Assembly (NCBI GenBank): GCA_006386115.1 | Contig: VFIW01000008.1 | Span: forward strand, 744,001-808,000 | Source of the DNA: Globisporangium splendens | Lineage: Eukaryota; Oomycota; Peronosporomycetes; Pythiales; Pythiaceae | DNA: 64,000 nt | Direction of reading: 5' to 3' | The notes under the pieces: model-generated | The model's database searches: none | The model's input: only the letters and a program-made list of their open reading frames with translations | What the model was told of the DNA's origin: nothing | In this document: positions 32,923 through 44,200 of the stretch, piece after piece | How the letters are laid out: each line of letters starts with the position of its first letter | How positions within the stretch are numbered: position 1 is the stretch's first letter | Program-made: the position numbers and the translations under genes

Positions 32923-35403
32923 ATCGTGGATGAAGGAAGAACAAGCTGAGCTCAAAAAAATGAATGGAGGCTTGTCAGTACCCAACATCAGAACTGAGCT
33001 GATGACGATGAGTGCCACAGCAGTCTCCAAATGGGCAATCACTACCTCTCACATCGATCAGGTCATCGGGGAAATCTTGCTGCACAACACAAGGGCTTCT
33101 TCGACGTACATCACGCCGCTCGATGCAATTCCAAGGCGGCCACTCCAGCTTCGTGATAACATGTGGACAACTGGCGCAGCATTATGTGCGTCGCTCCATT
33201 CTCGACCCTATGAGCCCAGAGAACGTGATAATGTACGTTGGTGTTACGAGCACTTCAAGTCGACAATTGTGCAAACTCAATGGGACGGCGATGTGTTCCA
33301 GATCGACCTCAGCTCTAAAATGTCTGACAGGCTTCCAGGTATCATCGCTGAAGGACGAAAGCTACGTGGGACATTCTGTGCAGAATGGCTGCCATACATG
33401 ACCTCGACTGCAGATGGGTGGCTTCTTGATTCCAACGGCTCCCCTTACAAGCTTGCTCACACATCATTATCAGTTGGAACAGCACAACTGGGTGACATAC
33501 TTCGATGGGAGTGGATAAGACCAGGAGTGCTTAACTTCATCCCAACATGTGGAATCTCCGGATTCTCCCGGCCGTCTATTCGAGCGCTCGAGCGGTTATG
33601 TGCTACGTTGGTATCCAACTTCCCACAGCTTCTGTATCGACCACAGCAAACAAATGTGCTTCGGCTGTACAACGGGCAACGTCATTATAACCACGAATGG
33701 CATCTGCACACCAGTGAAGCAACTCGGACCCACGTCGACACGACCCTAGTCAAAGCTACGCATACAGTTCACTCCGCAATGGACTGTGACATCATGGCAA
33801 CAAGAGACTTGAACGGGCAGAAGGTGTCGTTTCATGCACATCCACGTTTCACAAGAATCGTGCAACTATGGGGTGGCAACGGACGATACAATACGACCAG
33901 ATCTTTCTATCGGCAACAAGTTGCAGCAACGAGGACACAAATTGGCAAAGATACTCGAGATGCAGCAGTCAACAAAGCTGTCCATACAGCAGAATCTCTG
34001 TGGCCAGGACTGCAATTAATCCAATGGAGCGAATTACACAACACCCCAGGGATTACAGTTTATACGGCTCAGACTCTTCTCCGGCTGAAAGCCAACCGAC
34101 TCTCCATGTGGAACTAGGAGAAAGCTGATCTATCCTGCTCGAGTCCCGAATGTTCCCAAGTTGTCCAGTCTTCTGTTCAACATCTATTCTGTGAGTGTCC
34201 GAAAGCCAAACTGGTGTGGAACTACTTTTATGCGCTATGGGCGAAGATCGGAATCACTCCTGGTCACGACCCCGCAATCTGGATCTTCAGTCTGGATCTA
34301 CCAGATACTCCAAGGCACGCATGGACCGCGATCAAGAGACACATTATCGGACACAAGTGCTCCAATGAACATCTCCAAGATCATCTCTATCCCGTCGCAC
34401 ACATGCTGTGGCGATATATGAGCGCGTCGCTCATACAGGCTATTTGGTGTGCGCATCTGCGACGCATGGATTCGGATCCAATCAAATCGACTGCTGAGAT
34501 GGCGATCATGATGACCAGATTAGAGGCAGGAATGCGAAACCTCATACGACTCGCTGAAGCTCAAGCTGGAGACTCTGACGGTCACACGTCTGCAACAGTT
34601 CTCAAAGCCTATATCGACTGCTTTCTCAGCCAAACCGACGCCATCCCCTTGACTCCAAATGATACTCGCGGCGTTTACCTATTGTTTTTCGATGGTGGAT
34701 CACGCGGCAATCCAGGACCAGGAGGGACTGGATCCATTATCGTGCGTGTCCATAAGGACTCGCACACAGCCAGTTTAATTTGGGCCGCCAGCATGGCGTA
34801 TAGCAGGAAGGACACGACCAACAACTTTGCCGAGTACTGGGGTCTCATACATGGACTCCGAGAAGCCCAACGCAGTCACTTCGAACCGTTGTACGTGATT
34901 GGAGACAGTGCACTCATTATCTCCCAACAGCGAATGCATCGGTCCCCTCGACAGCACCGATTGGCACGTTTATACCAGACAAGTCGACGACTCGCGGATT
35001 GCATCGACATCCGAGGATGGTACCATCACTACCGTGCCTTCAACAAGATGGCGGACTCAGCCGCCAACCTAGCCATGGACACCAGAACCTCAACGCAGGT
35101 TCACTTCCCAACTCATCGAGCTGCTTTCAACAATCTCACCCAGGATCTTGACAACGATGTCATGCATTGGCTTATGCGAAGTTCGGAAGACCCAAGGTCA
35201 TTGGACAACACAAGGCAGCCTCACATAGGACCAAGAGAACATGCCATCCTGGTCAAAGATTATTTAGCATTCAGAAGTGATCTATTGCAATCCGCGCTGT
35301 AGACACATTTACACTCCTAGATGAAATTCGCAATGAAGATTAGGTAGGAGAATGGATATTGTAGGTCACGACGATGAACCTAAATATACCTCACCTTATA
35401 AAG
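32923..35403 (+). mobile_element. 5'-truncated LINE with RNase H domain
   Basis: The element enters in coding sequence (WMKEEQAELKKMNGGLSVPN, the region after the reverse transcriptase thumb). It continues in one frame to a stop at 35302, broken only by a single TAG at 34115-34117. After the TAG come a zinc-knuckle-like ECSQVVQSSVQHLFCECPK and a complete type I RNase H: LFFDGGSRGNPGPGGTGSII, NNFAEYWGLIHGLREA (catalytic Glu), VIGDSALI (catalytic Asp) and a C-terminal MADSAANLAMD. RNase H places it among I/Tad-like non-LTR families. The 3' UTR of about 100 bp ends in CCTAAATATACCTCACCTTATAAAG without a poly(A) run. It lacks the endonuclease and the RT catalytic core and so cannot move by itself. 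Confidence 0.88.
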
Positions 35404-35930
35404 ACAATGTGCTGTTGTATCGTCTCGAGAGAGCTCACACCCACTGAAATACGTTAACAAAATAGGTTTTATTATGGAACTTAATTCGGAGTCGAGTTCT
35501 GTTGAGCAACATTTTCATTTGAAGGGTAAAGCAGTGCATGCAGGAATAAAACGTCGTCCGACCCTCACATTGCTTTCACCCTAGCCCTCTTGAAATCCGT
35601 GCTCGATGCAAGACGCAATAACCAAACCCCGACACCTGCTTGACTTGGCGTTTGTATGGTCGAAGATCTCTGCCCACAAGAACGACATTGCAATCACTTT
35701 GCTATTGATGTGGACACACTGCAATGGATACTTCAACAAGATCGAACGTGAATAGTGCCGAGCCACAAACTGTTCTGTCGCAAGTCAGGATCGTGAAGAT
35801 TTGAACCCAAAGTCCGATACGAATTGGCACATGTGCATAGTCATAACAGAATCGTACTCATTGGAGATGCGCTGTGGGTGATGTCCAAAGACCTGGCAAC
35901 GCGCGAGCCTGATGGATATGTATCCATTGT
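35404..35930 (+). repeat. 527-bp direct repeat, right copy
   Basis: Begins exactly where the LINE 3' end stops and repeats 32396-32922 base for base in every line compared. Downstream of 35930 the sequence is unique and presumably continues the pre-insertion locus. Confidence 0.9.
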
Positions 35931-36192
35931 GAGAGAGTATCCAATAGATACCGCAAGACGAGCACAGAACAAACGTACACTGCAGTAAGAAGACTTACTA
36001 CTGTCATCGTTACTCGAACGTCATGCTCGGAAGAAGTGCTGAGTTTGGCTAGAAGTAGCATCCTCACATCGACTTGAAGCTTCGAACAACCCAATTTCAC
36101 ACATTGGTTCTCTCGAAGCACGAAGTTCATTTGGCAATTTTACAAGAAGTCCACAAGCAAAACAACAACTCAGCCAGGAAGACAACACTATC

Positions 36193-36609
36193 ATGGCTCT
36201 GAGCGCTTTACTCTGCTGTTTCAAGAAGCACACGCAGAAACCAACAGAGCCAGATAGACCCCAAGCAGAAGTACGTCAAGAGGCAGTCCATCAAGATCCA
36301 AAACCGAAGCCCTTACCGAAAGCTGCGCCAAAGCCATCAGCAAGTGGAACTGGAGCCAGAGCTGGAGGAAGAGCTGCAACCAGCCGTCCTCCACGAGCCA
36401 AGGCAAGCAACAACAACGCCTCGTACACGTCATCCGACTACATGCTGTACACCGACTTTGGGGGGAGCAGCTATAGTCACCACAACAGCCATGGCGGCGG
36501 GCATTGTGGTGGGCATTCCAGCCACGATAGTGGAGGCGGTGGATACAGCGGCGGTGGAGACTTTGGTGGTGGTGGTGGTGGAGGCGATGGCGGTGGTGGC
36601 GGCTGTTGA
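36193..36609 (+). CDS. Gly/His/Ser-rich low-complexity protein
   Basis: ATG at 36193, one exon, 138 aa. Three parts can be seen: MALSALLCCFKKHTQKPTEP, with a CC pair after a short hydrophobic start; a basic Pro/Ala/Lys/Arg-rich middle (about 20-78); and a Ser/His/Gly-rich tail (HHNSHGGGHCGGH, then GGGGG blocks) ending in a terminal Cys. The N-terminal CC next to lysines could be palmitoylated. The Gly/His tail could bind metal or drive self-association. The low complexity means similarity searches would be unreliable. It begins about 260 bp after the LINE-flanking repeat. Confidence 0.5.
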   Translation: MALSALLCCFKKHTQKPTEPDRPQAEVRQEAVHQDPKPKPLPKAAPKPSASGTGARAGGRAATSRPPRAKASNNNASYTSSDYMLYTDFGGSSYSHHNSHGGGHCGGHSSHDSGGGGYSGGGDFGGGGGGGDGGGGGC

Positions 36610-36614
36610 GACTA

Positions 36615-37265
36615 AGGCTGGGGTGGAGACTTCGGCAAAGGATAGTAGTGTGTATCGTTCATTTGCTTGTTCGCTGCATTGTGTACGCTTTAGCGCTAGA
36701 TTTAGTAGCTAGAGCAACATTTTATCATCACATTGTTACTCAAAATACGATGTCCACGATTCACATCCGACTTCATCAACACACACAATAAAATCCTTAA
36801 ATGCTGGCATCATACACCAGTGTGTTCTGGACGAAAAAGCAGTATAATTTCTCCTCCTACAAGATCTTTCTTGGTTGCAGACCATCGCTTGTGCATCTAA
36901 ACCTATAGACGACACGCTCGCCGCAACAAACTCCCTGTCAGCTTGCCCGAAGATTTACAGACTGCCGTGAGAAGCAGCTCGATTCTCCTTGCACTAGCTA
37001 TGAGCATGTGGCATTTCAGATGTACCTAGTACCCTTATCTTCCCTTTTATGTGCATTTTCGGATGCAACCTGTGAAGAGTGACGGTGCTTTTGTTTGGGT
37101 TCACAGTCTCTCTCATTTCAGTAGGCTGTGCCCTTGACAGGCAAGAGGGACATCGCCATAACGATTCAATTGAGAAAAGAAACAAGTGAGCGTCGTCGTT
37201 TTACAGCAGGCGTTGCCACATTTTCGTTTCCGCACAGAGTCTCATTATCAATCTAATTGCCCACC
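36615..37265. other. spacer
   Basis: AT-rich sequence with no supported gene. Confidence 0.4.
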
Positions 37266-37272
37266 TGACCCC

Positions 37273-37533
37273 ATGGACTCAACGAGTACGAATGGCGCGC
37301 AGCCATCGTCGATCTCTGTGGATCTCTTCGCTATGTTTGTTTTCATGACCTGGCGTGGGCTGCTGCTCCAGAAAGCGCGTCGTGTCGTGCTCGCCCAGGA
37401 GCTCGAACATGTGCGCGTCGTTGCCGCGATCGGACTCGACGGGAACCAGTTCCCACCACCAGAAGCAGGCTACGCAGGGTTTACTACGATTGCGACTCCA
37501 GGTATTGCCACCCAAGTCCCAACACCTACGTGA
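37273..37533 (+). CDS. small single-pass membrane protein
   Basis: ATG at 37273, 86 aa: MDSTSTNGAQPSSISVDLFA, a hydrophobic segment (about 15-30, LFAMFVFM), a basic stop-transfer patch (QKARR), then a polar and Pro/Thr-rich tail. The layout resembles the 87-aa protein at 40676 (polar Ser/Thr start, one helix, basic patch, hydrophilic tail). No family is recognised. A downstream exon is possible. Confidence 0.4.
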   Translation: MDSTSTNGAQPSSISVDLFAMFVFMTWRGLLLQKARRVVLAQELEHVRVVAAIGLDGNQFPPPEAGYAGFTTIATPGIATQVPTPT

Positions 37534-37660
37534 ACCCCGGCTTGTCTTCGCTCGTAGATAAGAGTGGACAAGACAATGAACATTCTGCAATCTTACAAAA
37601 TGTCGGGAGCCGCCACGCGCTTCCCCAATTCTTATTACCTGTTCTCCCACGTTAAAATGA

Positions 37661-38509
37661 TCAACAAAATCTGCAGCATATACGTGTGCGAAAACGAAGC
37701 ATGAAGAGCTTCTTCTCGTATTCATATTTCCTTCTTGTCACCTTCGAAACCAGTACTCCCATAGCCAAGTTGAACTTTAACCACGTCTCGTCACCTTGAA
37801 CCGCTCGCCTGCGTAGTTCCTGAGGGTACGCCATCGGTCGATGCAGACAGAGGAATGCTACCACTCGATTGTACCCCATGCGACTAGCTTGATAGAGAGT
37901 ATAGTCGTAGCACCCTCCCATTCTGTTCCGATGGAGAAATTTTACGACACGCAAATGGCCACCCGTCGCAGCTTCATGCATCGTGTCTGGGGAAAACTTG
38001 CTGGAGCAGTGTTCGTGGAAGAATCGGATCAACTCCAGATGTCCGCAGCGTGCTGAAAAATCCACAACATATGATGGGATTTCGTATCCATGGTCGTAGA
38101 TCCATTGCATCACGTCGAGGTGGTCTCGAATCGCCAGCTCGTTGTAGCAGTACCGTTGAATCCCTCGTTCGTGTTCTGGGAACGTCTCGAAAATCCAATC
38201 GAGTAGCGTCAGATCTCGCGGCCTCGCGATCGCATACCCCATGATGTCTTCAAACTGGACGTGCGGATTTGTAGCAAATGTTCGGGTTTTCGACAGTGCG
38301 TACAAAGCCTGGAGCGCACGCAGGTTGTCACGCAGAATCGCTGTTTGCCGCAACACGTGACCCTCTTCGTCTGGGGTTTCTTGTTTGTGCCGTTCAAACT
38401 CTTGCTCCTTGAACTCGGTCACAAAGTACGGCACCATCGGTAGAAAGTCGACGATGTGCGTCATGAGACTCGCATCCGTCAAGACTTGAAACGCTGGTTG
38501 CGATGCCAT
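37661..38509 (-). CDS. ankyrin-type repeat protein
   Basis: ATG at 38509, one exon, 282 aa. After an N-terminal helical region, residues about 85-235 form degenerate ankyrin-like units, visible as LTLLDWIFETFPE, LDVMQWIYDHGYEIPS, CGHLELIRFFHEHC, GGHLRVVKFLHRNR and GYNRVVAFLCLHRP. The spacing of about 30 residues and the GHLxVVxFL pattern are typical of the large ankyrin families expanded in saprolegnian oomycetes. The C-terminus is basic and aromatic and ends in CCRFC. The function is not predictable beyond protein binding. Confidence 0.75.
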   Translation of the reverse strand: MASQPAFQVLTDASLMTHIVDFLPMVPYFVTEFKEQEFERHKQETPDEEGHVLRQTAILRDNLRALQALYALSKTRTFATNPHVQFEDIMGYAIARPRDLTLLDWIFETFPEHERGIQRYCYNELAIRDHLDVMQWIYDHGYEIPSYVVDFSARCGHLELIRFFHEHCSSKFSPDTMHEAATGGHLRVVKFLHRNRMGGCYDYTLYQASRMGYNRVVAFLCLHRPMAYPQELRRRAVQGDETWLKFNLAMGVLVSKVTRRKYEYEKKLFMLRFRTRICCRFC

Positions 38510-38519
38510 GGGAGAAAGC

Positions 38520-39390
38520 TTGTTTGGCAGCTATGAGGCTGTTCGCGAATCTCGAAGTGGTGGTGCTGCAGTACCTCTAGCATTTCTAGCCATCATGAGA
38601 CACGAAAGAATTTCTGGGTACATTGTCATTGTGGATCTGCAGCTGCCGCAATACTGTATGTGCTTTGATTGCCATCTGTCTTGGCTGACAATCAAAGCAG
38701 CAGTGAATGGCGGTCACATTTTCAATTTGTTGTCTCCATTCGCCAAAGTTGTCCCTCAGAAGAGAACGAACGTCAGCGCAATCGTGTTGCTTGCTGCTGC
38801 AATTTTCTCAATGGTTTTAATTTGAGGTGTGTGACGCAATACACCGTTCCCACTCACAGATGCTCGTGGCAAGGAAGTCGTGGCCGTCACGAAAGTCCAA
38901 CGGTTCTCTCATTCTCCAGCAGCATCCTGCTGTCTCGCCAATCTTGCATTGCTCCAAACTCCGAGTTTGGCTCAAAAATCAAGAAGATGCATGTTCTTCT
39001 CAATCTCTTTGTTGAACCCAAAAAATCTGGATGGCGAGTTCTACATCAGTGCCGGTGAGTGATGGTCATTTAATCGAAGTGAGTCCATAGCTTTTCAACA
39101 CATTCAGCTTGTTTGCATCACTTGTGCCAACGTGGTGTTGCTCTGTGGAGTAGGATGGTGCTGCGCATTAATGGTCTATATAAAAGTGGGCGCCAAGCTC
39201 CCATAGCTTCGTTGGTGGTTTCCACAGACTATGGTCTGGTCGAGGTCTGGGTCAGATGTGCCCGACCAAAAGTTTAGCTTCTTGGCTCACCTGCCAGATT
39301 TGTGCTTTAGCCTTCATTGTAATCTGGCGCATTGTAGCCCAATGAATCTGCATTCTGGATTGCGCTTCCGCTTAGCACCATAGATCTTGC
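38520..39390. other. spacer with a TATA-like promoter
   Basis: No supported gene. Near 39174-39190 the sequence TCTATATAAAAG is a strong TATA-box match, about 200 bp before a possible first exon (ATG at 39396, MSFVHSLIGQ..., GTGAAC donor near 39467) of the membrane-protein gene downstream. Confidence 0.4.
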
Positions 39391-39709
39391 CGGAATATGT
39401 CGTTTGTTCACTCTCTCATCGGCCAGTCCGACATCAATTCACTGAATGAAGTCAGCAACTTTGACAGGTGAACCCGAAACTCGGTCCCATTTCTACTCCA
39501 CGAGATATAACTTGAAAACAAATCACAGATTCCTTTTGGCTTATGTCGCGATCGGCTGCAATTTGTTTGTGGTTCCCAATGCGCAAGGCACTGAGTCGGC
39601 GGTCCATGAGCTTCTCGCACAATGAGGGTGTCCAGAAACTGTGGATACCCCGGTTGTTTCATTGCAAAATATTCCGCACTAGGAGTGCACGTGACGATTG
39701 CTCTCCTAG

Positions 39710-40297
39710 GTGTACTCTGTTCGCACAAGTCATTTCGAAGTCGGGGTCGATTACCAGCAGCGACGATTCTTCTTCGTCGAGAGTCCTTGCTGCAGCCACG
39801 CGTTGGCGGCATTCCAGTTACCCAGCAGCCATTGGACATATGAGACCCCCATTCGTGCTGTTCGACTTCTTCAAGCGGTCCGAGACATTTTGCTGGTGGT
39901 GTCCTACCTCGTGAAGCCTGAGCTTGTGGTGCCAGTCACTCGTGTGTTCGGGAAATCCGCGGGGATGTTGAGCGCCGCAAACGGAATTGCTGCGCCGTGT
40001 GCGAAGGTTCTTGTCGGCGCTGACGCAGTGTCGACTACCCGATCCATTGTGAAAGCGGCGCCCGCGGGTGTTGCCACGGTCATTGCGATCCCAGTTCTCA
40101 TTAGTGCGATTGACGCGGTACGAAGTCGTCGCGACCGTGTCGAAGCAGCTCTATCATACCACAGACCTCCCGTTGAGTTTACCGAGATCGATGTACCAGA
40201 TTTTTATCGACAGCGACCTTGTCGAAGCATAAAAACTAAACGAATATTTGCACCTTTTCTAATACACTCTCTCAGCACTTCACCAAAACTGACGTGA
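39710..40297 (+). CDS. hydrophobic protein, candidate family member C (5' end unresolved)
   Basis: The open frame covers about 195 codons, but its first codon is GTG, so the true start must lie elsewhere or upstream across an intron. CTCCTAG just before 39710 looks like an acceptor, and 39396-39467 is a candidate first exon. The protein has RDILLVVSYLVKPELVVPVT, a GKSAGMLSAANGIAAPCAK stretch and APAGVATVIAIPVLISAI as hydrophobic parts, then a basic loop and a tail. The order and type of segments resemble members A (29601) and B (31567). Confidence 0.42.
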   Translation: MYSVRTSHFEVGVDYQQRRFFFVESPCCSHALAAFQLPSSHWTYETPIRAVRLLQAVRDILLVVSYLVKPELVVPVTRVFGKSAGMLSAANGIAAPCAKVLVGADAVSTTRSIVKAAPAGVATVIAIPVLISAIDAVRSRRDRVEAALSYHRPPVEFTEIDVPDFYRQRPCRSIKTKRIFAPFLIHSLSTSPKLT

Positions 40298-40675
40298 CAC
40301 TTCAAAGACTCCAAAATGGCGTGTTTAGTGCTAAATTCCAGATTCAGCCACATCGGCTACCATCTTTGAGTGAAGATTGAGCGGCTACGACGCAAAAGCG
40401 AGGTTGCTCCTCAGAAAATCAAACCATCTTTAAGCACACACATCACAGCAGTTTTTGCGTTGGGCATTCGATTTTCCTGCGCGAGTCAGAGCAAGGCGAG
40501 TGCTCATTCTCGTTGTTGGCGCATCTAAACTTATGTCTAGTCAGCTTGTTCAAACTAAAAAAATCTGAGAGAGGGGTGGCGTCAGTACTATGCTGCTTGA
40601 CGTCATCTTGTTCTCTCTTCTTTGAGCTTTCTTATTTGGCGAAAACACTCCTCAAGCAGAGAAAGAAGGGAAACT

Positions 40676-40939
40676 ATGGCGCATTCCGATTCCACGACCA
40701 TTGACTCGATCAGCAGCGGTGTGGTGCTGCTGTGCCTCGTCAGGTGGTACTGCCGCCGATCCAAGAGAAAGCTCCAGGAAGCTGCTCGTGCTGGTCACTG
40801 CGTGCCGGTGAGCGACGAGCCCCAGCAAGTGGCGATCCAGCGGCAAAACAGTCAATTGGAGGTCGTCACGATTCTCCCGCAGCGTCGCTTTCGCTGTGGC
40901 GATGGTGATGGCGGGGATGGCAGCGGCGACGGAGATTGA
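40676..40939 (+). CDS. small single-pass membrane protein, 87 aa
   Basis: ATG at 40676, one exon. A polar Ser/Thr/Asp start (MAHSDSTTIDSISSG) precedes one hydrophobic helix (about 16-25, VVLLCLV), a strongly basic stop-transfer (RRSKRK), a Gln-rich region and an Asp/Gly tail (GDGDGGDGSGDGD). It is probably N-out and single-pass with an acidic cytosolic end. No family is recognised. GC content and frame quality support coding. Confidence 0.5.
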   Translation: MAHSDSTTIDSISSGVVLLCLVRWYCRRSKRKLQEAARAGHCVPVSDEPQQVAIQRQNSQLEVVTILPQRRFRCGDGDGGDGSGDGD

Positions 40940-41239
40940 AAGCTCGATGAGTTCATTTTACATTGTTCGCGTGCTTGCTTCCATGTCAAACTTGACGACT
41001 CAAGCATGATGGTGCTTTAGAGCTTGGTGGATAGGCTACAGCAGTCATCTCTTGTAAGTTATTAATCGAATGAGGCGATTCGCTCGCGCGATCCAGCATT
41101 CTTCTTGGCCACAGCTGTTCGCTGTTCAATATCCCAGTGTACTGAGATTAGCCATATTAACGATCATCAATTTGGCATGCACTCTGTAATCGCACCTTCG
41201 TGCAACCTCCCCTGCGTCTCAGGTTTGGTTTCCAATCAT

Positions 41240-44200
41240 ATGGAACAAAGAAAGAAAGAATCTTTGGCGCCTTGGATGATGGCGCCAGCGACGCACGCGG
41301 ACGAAGACGACGGCGCCAGGACGGCGGCCGCGGTACGTTCCTCCTCTCTACGTGCACGCACACGTGCTGCTGCTGTTCATTGCGCCTGTGCCTCACACTC
41401 GTTCTCCCCCTTCCGCTCAATTCCGCAGGAAGACGAACAGCAGCCGCAGCAGGAGCCGCTCCTCAAGTACGAGCGCGTAGGCGGCCACTTCCACGCGATC
41501 TTCAAGGACGACTCGCTCAGCTGCATCGCGCTGCACGTGAACTTTATATGCGCGGGCACGTACAACGGCAACGTGCTGCTGCTCGAGCTCGACGGGCGGT
41601 TCATCCGACGACTGCACCAGCACTACAAGAAAGTGAACCAAGTGTGCATCGATGAGACTGGACAGGTGACATTGCAATTTTTCTTGTTGCGTATCGCTTG
41701 CCATTTAGATGGCAATGGACGTTAGCGGGCAAACACGCTCACTCCCTTTCTGTATGTGTTTATTCTTCAATTCCATGTAGTACATCGCGTCGTGCTCGGA
41801 CGATGGCACTGTGGCGGTGTACACGCTGTTCCCGCCCAGGGCAAGCGCTAGCAACAACGGCAGCGGCACGCCGTCGATGCAGGTGTCAGTCTCAAGTACA
41901 GGCGGGGAGGTCAATATTTACAATTACTTCAGTGCCGTGTACGCTGTGCAGCTGGAAGACCGATACGCGATGAAGCGCGAGCGCAGCTTTGCGTGCGGCG
42001 GTATCGCTGGTCAGTTGATTTTGAACAAGAAAGGCTGGATCATCGACAAGGAGAGCACGATCCACGAGGGCGAGGGTCCCGTGCATGCGATCCGGTGGAA
42101 AGACGGTCTCATTGCGTGGGCCAACGACTGGGGTGTGAAGGTGTACGACACCGAGAAGGATCAGCGCGTAACGTACATTGAGCGGCCCCCGAACTGTCCA
42201 CCCATGGAACTCTGTCGGTGTCATCTGGAGTGGCAGCCCAACTCAGTGCTGATCGTCGGATGGGCACACACGCTGCGTGTGATCGCGTTCAAGAAGGCGT
42301 CGCCGTCATCGCCGACGTCTGCGAGTGCCTCGAGCGCCGAGCTGCTGCCAGGTGCCATGACGGCGGAGGTGATCGCGCTCATCTCGTTTGATTTCTTTGT
42401 CGCTGGTATCAGTCCATGGGGAATGACGGCGGTGTGTGTGTTGGCATATCGCCCTCCAGGTAGCACAGCGGCGCCACCGCCTAGCGGCAAGTCGTCGTCC
42501 AGAGAGCAAGGCGAAGGGGATTCAGCAGAGATGCCATTTCCAGAGATCCACGTTGTCAACCTCGATGGTAAGCAAGTCGCTGCCGACATCCTGAATTTGA
42601 AAGGGTATCAGCGGCTGCGCGCATCGGATTACAAGATGCCGACGCTGCAGTACACGAGTTCGAATCATATGCCCATGACGACTCGCGATAGTGTATCGAT
42701 CTATGATGCTGGGTACGGCCAGCTGTCGTACATTTGCACGCCGAAAGACGTTGTGATCTGTCGTTTGCGCGACGTCGACGACCGCGTGCAATGGGCATTA
42801 TCCCGGAAGCAGTACGAGCAAGCGTTGAGTGTGGCCTTGCGCGATCCAAAGTCACTTCGCGCACACACGATGGACGAACTCATCGAGTACTACATTGGCG
42901 AGTTGATGAAGAACAAGCAGTTCAAGAAAGCTGCCGAGGAGATCAAGCGGCTGTTTGTCGGCGACGAGTTCGCGAAGCTTTGGGAGAAGTATGTGTACGT
43001 GTTCGCACAGCGCGGTCAATTGAGTGCGCTCGCGAAATTCATCCCCACGGCCAACCCACGACTTCCCAGAGTGCAATACGAAATGGTGCTGAAGCTGTTC
43101 TTGGACTCCGACCCGGGCCAATTGCTGGAGATCATCCGCAAATGGCCCAAGCCGCGACCACACGAAGTCGCTGGTGGACGCTCCGGGGACGCGGTCTCGT
43201 CGGCACCGGAATACACGGAGACTGCGTTCGTGTTTGAGCCGTTATATGACGCACAGGCTTGGATCAATCAGCTTGAAGCCGTCGTGCGGCGTCGACGCAT
43301 CGCTGAGTCGGATGCCGACAAGATCAGCATCGAGACGTCGTACGTAATGGAAGCGCTCGCGGAGCTGTACACGGCGACGGAGCAATACGACCATGCGCTG
43401 CGCATTTACCTGAGTCAGGGTGCGTTCTGTACGAACAAGGACCACGCGTTCAAGCTCATCACAGAGCACCAATTGTGGCCGCTCGTGCAGCACAAGGTGC
43501 TCAATTTGATGCAAATCGATCGACCGAGCGCCGTGCGCATGCTCGTGAACCAGACTGAGCAGCTCAAGATCATGGACATCGTGAAGCAGCTGGAAGACGA
43601 CCGCGAAGTGCTTCACGTGTACCTCCACGAGCTCTTTGTGCATCGCCTGAGCGAGTACAACACCGAAGTCTACGCGTCGCTGCATGAGACCCAGGTTGCA
43701 CTGTACACGGAGTTTGCGCCGTCGTATCTGTTGCGGTTCCTGCAAACGAGTAACTTCGTGCCCCTAGAAAAGGTGAGTTTTATTGGGACTACCAGGAGAA
43801 ATGATGCATCATTGTCTGTGCTCACGTTGTCTGTGGTATTTTGTATGCTTGTGAAGGCGTACAAGTACTGCAGCGAGCGAACGCCGCCATTGTGGGATGC
43901 GATGATCTACATTTTGGGCCGCATGGGCCACCACAAGAAGGCGCTCGATCTCATTCTCACGCAGATGCGCGACATCAACCAAGCCATCCAGTTTGTGCAA
44001 GTACGTTATCCACAAAATCAACCCTGTGTGCCTATGGCTTTCACCTCACAAACTCATGAGGATGATTTATCAGGAAAACGATGAAAACTTGTGGGAGTAC
44101 CTGATCGACTTGAGCTTGACGAGCAAGGAGAACGTCGAAGAACTGCTGCGGTTCGCGTCGCAGCACAAGATTGATCCGATCAAGCTCATTCGCAAGGTAT

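Noticed and set aside
32396..35930. Interpretation as an LTR retrotransposon with 527-bp LTRs
   Set aside because: The interior encodes a LINE-type C-terminus with RNase H after the RT and no gag, protease or integrase. The repeats show no TG...CA ends, and the second copy of the LINE tail at 22375-22434 lacks the 527 bp.
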